Of a stretch of DNA of 60,000 bases, positions 55,701 through 60,000 are shown piece after piece. The first letter of the stretch is position 1; each line of letters opens with the position of its first letter. The stretch covers positions 6,909,605 to 6,969,604 of the forward strand of contig OX442321.1 of the NCBI GenBank assembly GCA_949358305.1, written 5' to 3'. The notes beneath the pieces were generated by a model. The model saw nothing but the letters and a program-made list of their open reading frames with translations. It was not told where the DNA came from and made no database searches. This DNA is from Strigamia acuminata. Taxonomy: Eukaryota; Arthropoda; Chilopoda; Geophilomorpha; Linotaeniidae. The position numbers and the translations under genes are program-made.

Positions 55701-57403
55701 TTCTTCCTCAATACTGCCCTTAAAAATCACTGGCAAAAACTCATTCTTCATAAACATTTCACCAAGGGAGGAAAAAGGGACTTTGGTGTCTTTTGTTGCA
55801 AGCAAAGAAGTCAATATTGAATTGTGACTAATAAATATCAACATGGAAAAAACTATGTAGATTCCAAAAACAAGTTTCATGCACTTCAATGGTAAACTGT
55901 TAAAGTTGCCTAAATAAATATAAAACATTTACTCTATTTGCATCCATTGTTCTTAAAACCATTTAAACCTTGTAAGACAATTGGCCAACAAAGAAATAAC
56001 TCGTCACTGAAATTTCGAAAAGGCTTTCTACGGGAAACGTAATTTGCCAAAACGTTGACTGAAATAACCAAAAGATTAATCGCAAATACACACAGCCACA
56101 TTGCACCACTAAACGGTTTCAAATAAAAACTATAATTGTATTCGTGTTCATCTATTTTTCTGTATATAATCATGTGCACTTCTGAATGAATTTCTGGTGA
56201 ATAGTTTACATATTCTCTTCTCTGTCTAGTAACGCTAATACCACAAGAAATATCAGCTGTCTAAACAAAATAAGAAGACTTTAAAATTCTTAATAACTTA
56301 TAACTTAAGCAAAATCTGACGTATAATACACACCTCTTGTGTAAGATCACCGATCATCCCTGTCCAACTTCCATTTATAAAGGTCCCAAATTGATTATGT
56401 TTGCTCCGAATGACTTTAAAACTTGGTTTTAAGCAATTTATAATGTCAATCAGTTGACACATGCTAGCAAATAACTTATATTTTTATATTTTACCTTGTG
56501 TTAAATTGAGTTTCAAAAATGTTAAAAAATTCCCCAAAAAAACCTCCTACTGTAAGTGAATTATTTACGTAGCTTAAAGGAATGTATGGCGGAGCCTAAG
56601 GAAAACGTTTAAATAAAAGCCAGTTTAGCAAAAATATGCGAGTTAACTTCATCAAAATCGTTTCTCAGATGATCTCATTTCTTCCAAAAGTAAAAAAAAA
56701 AAACTACAGTCGTGCCTCGCTCGGTATAACGAATTGCAAGGGACCAGAGAAATCGGTTTGTTACACGTATAATGAAAGTTTGTTACCGTATTTTACCGAT
56801 TAAGAGTTGCCCTCGAATTGTAGCCGCGGCTGAGACGATAAAAATATCGTATTTTTGCAAAAGTACGGTATTGTTTCTGTATTTAACCTCACAAACGATA
56901 AACGTACGCTTCGTTCGTGACTTTCAGACTTCGTTCGTTTCATTAAACAAATGTAACAAACGAAAAACCGAAATTGTAATTGCTGACAAAAATGGCAGTT
57001 TTAAATAAGAGCCGCGGCTCTTAATCGATAACGGTATATCAAATATTTTTAACGTGGTGTTCTAGGATCAACCAACCAACCAACCAAGCCATTTCTAACT
57101 ATTCGATATAACAATAAATTCGTTATATGGCAGTTCGTTATAATAAGTTTCAGAGAAACGGGTTTTGAAGAAGTAGAGCCCTTACGTACATCAACAGCTG
57201 TTAACTTTATTTCCCTTTCAAAAACCTGTCTTCCTCCGTCCTTTTGAATTACTCTAATCTTGTATTTTATCAAATTTAGAATAAACACTTAAAAATTAAT
57301 CACATTTAATTCAACTTACAGATTGATTATCACAATTTAATTGCAAAAGAGAATATCCTACATCAATTCTCTGCCATTTGTGTCCTAAATACTCAAATTC
57401 TTT
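40738..57403 (-). CDS. Ionotropic receptor-like protein, array unit 8, split by a 14-kb retrotransposon
   Basis: Last exon 40738-40939 lies on one side of element F (40993-55377). The others lie on the far side: S2 55416-55639, M3 55692-55909, S1-end/M1/pore 55969-56260, S1 56334-56421, 56495-56595, 57190-57258 and N exon 57320-57403. The insertion is in the intron between S2 and M4 exons, so the reading frame is untouched, but that intron grows from about 75 bp to 14.5 kb. The S2 donor reads TACAT before GT where paralogues have TACAA, altering the junction codon. The MFEFIF-type start (near 57590) has ATC in place of ATG. This copy may be failing. Confidence 0.75.
40993..42747 (-). repeat. 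3' LTR of element F
   Basis: 1,755 bp, beginning TGTGACGATT on the plus strand and ending ATCATCACA; inverted ends TGTGACGATT / TGTGATGATT. It contains an internal imperfect duplication (about 41459-41540 and 41739-41822, sharing GGCGGGGACCGTCACGAC and CTCCATCCGCCAGCATGCC). Open frames seen on the plus strand run against the element's genes and are not supported as coding. Confidence 0.95.
42748..43488 (-). other. 3' tail of element F with polypurine tract
   Basis: AT-rich non-coding stretch after the extra ORF. Next to the LTR the minus strand reads CACCGGGGGATG (42748-42759), the likely polypurine tract for plus-strand priming, though it is short. Confidence 0.55.
43489..45018 (-). CDS. 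Extra ORF after pol in element F, cysteine-rich, unknown function
   Basis: About 505 codons from the first ATG (fifth codon of the open frame, near 45006). The ATG directly follows TTTATTTGTGTCTGCAG, a strong splice-acceptor-like sequence, suggesting expression from a spliced message. Layout: basic HR/KRS-rich and Ser-rich start (1-40); Ala/Pro-rich 45-180; basic helix-like 190-215; a cysteine cluster with CPFC, CGWCC and CPNC (234-258) and CWAHCPKC (289-296), likely metal binding; then acidic E/S/P-rich sequence with an RGRGC segment and a basic stretch near 380-400. No signal peptide or transmembrane segment is visible, so it does not look like an envelope protein. Its position is where env or accessory genes of retroelements lie. 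I do not recognise the family. Confidence 0.7.
   Translation of the reverse strand: MCLQMGSGKHRSKRSHRRHRHESSSSSTSSSDEQRRSAERAYMRAQPIPTAPASMYALTPLQLATLNWLSVHPDGFPLDLNAMMQAPSTSAQPTVYEAAQLAPMAQVAYPPANVINVLLAPHSPEFRPPTASVAPTVANTSNAAAPTVTGQSSSAMHLPAGAESSASEYGWNEPPPGALRYSEPVSRNREYRAANKARKKDEKARLRKEQCERDMAAGIPHDNIVTDQATETICPFCVGCGWCCGASAGSSLMRCPNCRGRKTRPRSEPWRKEVQPHVVKGIKPNEKRCWAHCPKCRLFLNSRGEAVYIDPRFLTWTRAEANAGVRVELLRQSPPPSEDSEVSTETVQAVESAGSEVQEEIVRPRTMSRGRGCLTLDRAREIAKVQRTNILARGRARKLQQAVEASSKPVEDPPAAETDVSSAPPASKSETSDDAQFEDAEELLSVVDFVAELLEDLPFPPPSPEEIEASEEAVFSAVSTEATEESDFLTSAEVEKKEEKVSTDVEKKD
45019..46058 (-). other. Spacer between pol and extra ORF of element F
   Basis: No open frame. It contains a second copy of the purine-rich motif (minus-strand CACCGGGGGACAAG, 45973-45986), nearly the same as the tract next to the 3' LTR. 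A central tract, or an old junction left by acquisition of the extra ORF, are both possible. Confidence 0.5.
46059..50189 (-). CDS. pol: Pol polyprotein of element F
   Basis: About 1,376 codons without a stop. Protease LMDTGAS near residues 85-91; reverse transcriptase with LVYLDDVIVYSDN near 430; RNase H VMTDASHEGLGAV; integrase zinc module (CHGHPLSGHAG...CTHCAQYK) near 878-918; core Asp in NMDLMGP (about 948), Asp in VSDNGKQF (about 1008), Glu in ANPTERANR (about 1044); then a GPW...Y module near the end like the GPY/F domain of Ty3 integrases, and a basic tail. The frame is open upstream of the ATG at 50189 and meets gag in the -1 frame, so the protein is probably made as a Gag-Pol fusion. 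Confidence 0.95.
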   Translation of the reverse strand: MDVDTTCLEIATSHSGGVEENLQEMTEQLKNLTLFPHKCYTKKFCRLRRLNRVIGGNNLHNITLGNNKDDPRMKITIGGLTYNALMDTGASQCYIGEQLLSETQALPEFLQEAPRNMLVNAVGVAHKPVGQITLCVQWADELTPMNFIVLAKRVCGLILGHNFMRRQKISPHPHLQEFSCADKPNWSAPYESEEANLALAPLNRITFDYLGLSSTFNSIELTDTSVLTWDEKLVEESDCTPEQRLALREVVNSIPNVFRDQVGCTNVTQHRIKFKEGHSLPKMQYRMYNPAKRAIMTKLAAELEQDGLIEKAKGPFISHPVIVAKPDGSYRMCIDYRWLNAITEVEVIQMPSIDLLLHNTGPARYFTSIDLVKGYYQVEMCKEDRPKTAFYTPNGPYQFVRMPFGLCNAPCTFQRLMEGILGSALQDYALVYLDDVIVYSDNWDDHLKHVRDVLERLNQANMTINKAKSRFGRTELKFLGHWIKPEGLFGDPDKISAIMKFPTPTCAKDIQRFHGMTNFFRKFVPNHGTIAAPYTRMMNEKTPFEWGDEQTEAFNKIKELLCGDNCLHKPDMTLPFVVMTDASHEGLGAVLCQDVDIFDEKKQKNISVPRPVAYASRVLRGAEKRYTTPELECLAVVWAIDRFKPYLEYGTFTLESDAEALKWLMRTPEPSGKFGRWALRIQCGNFKIVFRKGAANQVADALSRAPLTEEDIPLRDHVEPVEIKQYWPEWDGNPSVSLNRAPEKREYLASARSYFSENSKECSEEKEGEEVQETLYSALTEVLKEVPPTRREIIDAQLLDTECKRIREYLLNDKVVGIPQSEIKEWKNKVKNYCLDKKEVDGDQMIIYFNPSFEEELNDSGNGFKAVVPSSLVKRVLFACHGHPLSGHAGMSKTLEKTRLIYFWPGMSRSVRNYFKSCTHCAQYKPIQQKRHAAPYTPHNMTNPWECINMDLMGPKPAGRSQNQYIFVIIDNCTKFVEIKALTKATSANCVQELRSVTNRWGHPKKIVSDNGKQFVSDIYNEYCEMYNIRPSHTSTYHAQANPTERANRDIKTMLALYTDVHTQWPRYLDEFAFAMRNNVSAATGSSPMLLNTGRIVTLPFDPRIIKHANPFDKENPEKYVRVLLDVLRRSHQEMHRRIQLNFERHRKIHEQKFVITEFEVGDLVWKQTHILSCADKNISAGFAEKRDGPWEITKVLPGGAYKLRKLSDGSIEKSVNIKALYPYTLSYPIETWKVGQKSASYSPQENPKWMDESNQLPDAEEMELIPETSSEIPMELSDSTSVQIDKSAPIKSKHRHRQRLTAIEKKAALKRGEVPKKPPRKPRKPQPVVPRTSTRPRRERKPNPKYADENFVRNITAVFKKPYQQRGKASKFCWN
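50255..52483 (-). CDS. gag: Gag polyprotein of element F
   Basis: 742 codons, starting at ATG 52483. A long N-rich, G-rich and P-rich low-complexity part (about 130-370) contains short repeats of the NSNNHSNYGNQG type. A capsid-like region (about 400-520) includes PVFSGKAEESERFLNIV, then AHGWFHERREDFISWDVFEQ and LYDFMHKYYQLW. A CCHC knuckle CYHCKKPGHMRREC lies near 636-650. The basic and acidic tail includes a coiled-coil-like LDATLDAKLDAKLNTF. It ends at UAG (plus-strand 50255-50257) directly after a slippery heptamer. The asparagine-rich segment is far longer than in most Ty3 gag proteins. Confidence 0.9.
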   Translation of the reverse strand: MTNNQHHMNTRGKERTCLTGGMNLSGFIPVPNGTEEVENHAVHNGVSNETAGPSGENRAPREPTPPGEEECIPEGSHLGRGGLLFCQDHGLNPNQFRSLTEVLDFVHAPRATSEQPHSPASQRLNNFSPTPSTPISRYRNKNAQPPRQDQSNLTPGDFNRAFQQRLRANNFARNQQRGFTNPENFENTFNRANLGPPNMANPNPSFPNGSNSCPNLAGNLNPNSGATRGPNRRFDPNSRFANNSSPAPNMQKGHPVPPNSNNPNNPSTGAPGNSNNYLNQGTPGNSNYRPNFGNQGSSNNRPNFDNQGNSNNHSNYGNQGNSNNHSNFGNHGRSNQGGSNNFNPNSGGSSQNNSSQPNNGGSSNDNSRPPSSFGMTADDLASIATTMHQLMQAGKSSATVPQTNCLKPPDIPVFSGKAEESERFLNIVKNVAFLRNMSLDDMLVKGVAGYLTEQAHGWFHERREDFISWDVFEQAFKERFVATRQERTNQLTKLKQLETESLYDFMHKYYQLWILQDSLDAKGAGCLFIGSVTPANDLLLHTQGIADLPLTEIYTVITKNKGLYSRTANGARENISNPVVFPPRKTDTRPQPKTNVKSLTLDSQEQLNICEEELPEECEAVYLINGVVDQTRRGQLVCYHCKKPGHMRRECPDLKPRANFNSEELQKRSTPDSPTVDPTSKRPNNRWITQEVLDATLDAKLDAKLNTFENKLQTSLTNSLAEMVKTLIKPESADSSATSSKN
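50258..50264 (-). promoter_or_regulatory. -1 ribosomal frameshift site A AAA AAC
   Basis: In gag frame the message reads TCA AAA AAC TAG, giving the heptamer A AAA AAC, one of the classical retroviral slippery sequences. Slipping back one base joins gag to the open frame that runs into pol (KKLDPGEEGLF...). The pol frame is -1 relative to gag, as needed. Confidence 0.85.
52484..53602 (-). other. Leader of element F
   Basis: About 1.1 kb between primer site and gag, without an open frame in sense. It contains a long-range inverted pair CCGCGTGG (53241-53248) and CCACGCGG (53350-53357) within two aggcc-type blocks that could form a stem, a possible packaging or dimerisation structure. Confidence 0.45.
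53603..53620 (-). promoter_or_regulatory. Primer-binding site, tRNA-Gln type
   Basis: Two bases inside the 5' LTR the minus strand reads TGGAGGTTCTACCGAGAT. The complement ends in CCA and fits the T-stem and acceptor of animal tRNA-Gln (CTCGG..., acceptor GGTTC.A) with about one mismatch against the forms I know. Confidence 0.75.
53623..55377 (-). repeat. 5' LTR of element F
   Basis: Same 1,755 bp as the 3' LTR, with differences at 54359 (C for T), 54638 (A for G) and 55236 (A for G). It should carry the element's promoter on the minus strand. Confidence 0.95.
56705..57142. repeat. Pogo-like MITE interrupted by a second MITE
   Basis: Left end TACAGTCGTGCCTCGCTCG. The body is split at about 56783 by the TACCGT element (56783-57034), and the right end stops at ttcgttataataag without the ggttcaactgta end. 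Confidence 0.6.
56783..57034. repeat. TACCGT-ended MITE with CCGCGGC inverted repeats
   Basis: Begins TACCGTATTTTACCGATTAAG and ends, inverted, TACCGTTATCGATTAAGAG, with CCGCGGC near both ends. Half-copies with gagccgcggcttttaatcgata lie at about 900-1000, 4135-4225 and 7440-7545 near the receptor N exons. Confidence 0.65.
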
Positions 57404-57808
57404 CTGCAATGTAAAACATTTATTAAGCTGGTGAAAGAAAATTTCTTTCACCAGCTTGTTACAATCGACATATGAAAATAAATTAAAATTGAAAAGAAAA
57501 TACGTAACTTAAATTATGATAGGTTTATCAATATCTTACAACAGCAACACTTTCCTGAAAACCACCTACAAAAAAATCAAAGATTCCTAGAATGAGCAAT
57601 TAAAAACTCTGCAAGCAATTTACCACGATTCGGAATTAATGTAATACGGGGAAATCCAACACGACTGGGCTGTAAACATCCGGTCTTAGAACCCATACAC
57701 AACACTAGAAATAAGCTATTCTGTAATTTTTCAATTTCTTCCATATGCTAGTTATTGAGCTTACGTGCATGAAGAAGAGTTAAGTTTATGAGTAAGCGGA
57801 GATGCATA
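57404..57808. other. Upstream region of unit 8
   Basis: Holds a small hairpin (about 57430-57460, gctggtgaaagaaaatttc against its inverse), the mutated start exon region and the conserved upstream block (about 57660-57800). Confidence 0.4.
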
Positions 57809-58015
57809 TCAGCAAATATTTGCACAAAATGTGTGCGTCGTTTGTATGAGCAGCACAAATAAAGACACTAAAATTGCCAACAATAAGAATACAAAAGGTT
57901 CAATAATTTGACCAAACGAAACAGAAATGAAATGATTTTCTAAACATTCAGGCATCTTGAGGTAATACCCATGAAATTCAACTGATAAGATTCCATACGT
58001 CTTCAATAATAAAAT
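57809..58015 (-). pseudogene. Orphan last exon of a further receptor unit
   Basis: Matches the M4 exon (LLLKTYGILSVEF, SFGQIIEPFVFLLLAI) with an acceptor-like end at 58016, but no S2, M3 or M1 exons follow upstream on the minus strand up to 60000. The C-terminal end differs from the other units (LIQTTHTFC). Confidence 0.7.
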
Positions 58016-58477
58016 TCTGTTTAAGAAAATATTTCAATTTTTGTTTGATAACCATTTTGCGAACCAAGCCAATTAAGGTCAGAAAACAAAAATGTCAACT
58101 TATGTCCAGTCGGAGATTACGTGATTTTAATTAATTGAACTGGCTTCAGTTTAGAGAAAAGAATGGTGTTACTTATGTGGTATTATTAATGGTATCACGG
58201 TCATGTCGTAGTAAATGTTTTACACGTATTAGTCATTGAAATTAAATCTCTTTAGTGTGTCAATGTAAGAGTTGATATGATATAATTTTTAAAACGTGAA
58301 GTTTGTTTTGTTGGCTTACCCTACATACTTGTTAGTACTTACAGTTTAGAAGTTTTGTTTTGTGGAACCTTCACACTCGTTTCGTACGTATTCAAGCAGC
58401 GGTGAAAAACAGGTGTATTCATATTGTAGACTCTTTGGCAGAAAAGTTATAGAAGATCAATAAGAATTTGAATAAAT

Positions 58478-58571
58478 CATCACAAAGACATTGGTGAAAA
58501 TATGGAAATCGTGATTACCATAATCATCACAAAGACACCGGCGAAAATATGGAAATCGTGATTACCATAAT
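58478..58571. repeat. Tandem repeat, two 47-bp copies
   Basis: The unit starts CATCACAAAGACA and contains GAAAATATGGAAATCGTGAT; the copies differ at three positions (attggtg against accggcg). Confidence 0.85.
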
Positions 58572-58714
58572 CATCAGACCAATATCTGCTGTGTCTACAG
58601 TACCATTAAAGTGTTTTTCTAATATAAATAATTTCTGCAAACATGTGGTTGACATTCTTATTGACGTCTTTATGTCAACACACTACTTGTCAGGTTTTCT
58701 TCGACTATTGCGTG

Positions 58715-59404
58715 GTTCACACTTAATCCACTTTTCTAGAACTTCTGATCTTCTACAAGTCTAAGTTCTACAAAACTGAAATCAATTGTTCACACTTAAG
58801 GATAGTTTTGTACAAGTGTCAGATTGATAGGGGTTTGCATTGTTGCTTGTAGCTAATGATCTATTAAAGATAGAAACTTCTACTTTTTTTTAAAAGAAAG
58901 AGGGATGCCAGTTTAGTAAACCGACATATTTTTTAAATTTTTTTTCCACATTAAAAGTTGATAATTTTGGGGTCGAAACGAAAGTGCGCGATATATTTCC
59001 ACTCTATCGAAGCGAACAAAACACATATCCGTTCGTATTTCACGAACCATTAGGGCTAGAAATACGTTCTTTTTTTTTAAAAGAAAGATCGTTTTCTTCT
59101 CCATCTTTTGATGTATTGTATTAATTTTCTGATGCAGTTGAAAGTGCTTTATTTTAATGCCGAAAGTTGCCTTAAAAGTTGAATTGGCATCCATTTTATT
59201 TTTTGGATTTTCCTAGGATCAGTCACATGACAAAATGGGGGCGTGTTTTGCAGTTGTGACGTTAAGTTTAAGAAAACTTTTCTTCAACTTGAGTTGTAGA
59301 AAAGTCCGCCATCTTGTTTTGAGTTCTAGAAAACCTGTGGTAGTGTGAACACAGGTTTTCTACAAAACTGGTGGGTTTTCTACAAAAGTGGTTTAAGTGT
59401 GAAC
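58715..59404. mobile_element. Inverted-repeat element, GTTCACACTTAA ends
   Basis: Left end GTTCACACTTAATCCACTTT; inverted right end GTTCACACTTAAACCACTTT, continuing through TGTAGAA-type sequence. Internal half-copies of the same ends occur at about 58765-58815 and 59310-59375. A 93-codon minus-strand frame inside (58913-59194) is K/F-rich and not recognised. Target duplication not seen. Confidence 0.6.
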
Positions 59405-59576
59405 AGGGCATATGACATTTTTGAAAAACAAAAACTATTTAACTCAAACCTCTTTAAAAATTACAAATTATTTGTCAACATTAAACATATTTAATTTATT
59501 TCCAGGCAATAGTTTTTAAATATTTGATTAAATTCATGAGTTATCATTTGCTGGCTGTGTGAAAATCCATTAAAAA

Positions 59577-59711
59577 AGTCTAAAATGAAGAAATATTTAT
59601 CACAAACGGTCTAAAATGAAAAAATATTTATCAAAAGAGATCTAAAATGAAGAAATATTTATCTTAAAAGGTTTAAAATGAAGAAATATTTATCAAAAAA
59701 GGTCTAAAATA
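59577..59711. repeat. Tandem repeat, about four 33-bp copies
   Basis: Unit approximates GTCTAAAATGAAGAAATATT followed by TATCa..aag; the last copy is cut short. Flanked by AT-rich sequence without genes to the window end. Confidence 0.85.
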
Positions 59712-60000
59712 CTGATATATCCAAACTCAGAATAGTTTTAATTTTAAATCTAATTTTAAAACAAGTGTTTGAAAAGCAATGTAAAATTTAGCCTTGACTG
59801 ACTGTGCGTGGATCAATGTGTAGAGTTGTGACGATTACCTTCTGGAGATAGCAATTGCTAAACTAAAGTGTGAACTATCTGTGTGAAAATGTAAAATATG
59901 CAAACCTGATGTTTTCTCAAAACATATAACATTTATTCCGGTTTGAACCTTATATAAATACTATGCCTACAAGTGGCTAAAATGACGATAAGTTAAACTA

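Overview
The window looks like an intron-rich, AT-rich invertebrate nuclear genome, most likely an arthropod; the species cannot be told from sequence alone. The basis is a tandem array of short ionotropic-receptor (IR) genes, all on the minus strand, with GT/AG introns, embedded in Ty3-type LTR retrotransposons, solo LTRs, Tc1/mariner DNA and several small inverted-repeat elements. I see no bacterial-type genes, rRNA, tRNA or CRISPR.

Receptor array (about 600-40,940 and 55,380-58,020). Nine IR units can be followed: a 5' remnant (669-1100), six units with the full exon series (2054-4438, 5380-10755, 11716-13733, 30963-33640, 34671-36845, and 40738-57403, the last split by a retrotransposon), and two more diverged units (16587-18635, 27264-29964). 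There are also pseudogene pieces at 27037-27150, 39606-39932 and 57809-58015. The core exon plan in minus-strand order is N exon (84 bp), a 69-bp exon, a 101-bp exon, an 88-bp S1 exon, S1-end/M1/pore (292 bp), M3 (218 bp), S2 (224 bp) and S2-end/M4 (about 202 bp). Splice phases are compatible across these junctions, so the units encode a two-lobed ligand-binding domain with three membrane segments and a pore loop, without the large amino-terminal domain of classical glutamate receptors.

Mobile layer. (1) A young 14.4-kb Ty3-type element (40,993-55,377, minus strand) with 1,755-bp LTRs, a 4-bp target duplication, a tRNA-Gln-like primer site, gag, pol reached by a probable -1 frameshift, and an extra 509-codon ORF after pol; it lies in an intron of one receptor gene. 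(2) A second Ty3-type element (about 18,798-24,650, plus strand) whose gag and pol are in one frame separated by a single UGA. (3) Solo LTRs of a TGTGACC family at 1-538, 7578-9935, 10036-10598 and 33004-33553. (4) A Tc1-type element with about 245-bp inverted repeats (37,206-38,688). (5) Several MITE-like elements in introns.

The most unusual structure is inside the solo LTR at 7578-9935. Two DNA elements (7827-8571 and 8693-9705) share the same two ends, built of iterated ATTTCGTCGCC units, lie in opposite orientations, and each has its own perfect 8-bp target duplication. Their interiors are unrelated: one holds a leucine-rich-repeat-like coding fragment, the other a coiled-coil-like coding fragment. 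This is the signature expected of a gene-capturing (Pack-type) non-autonomous transposon family.
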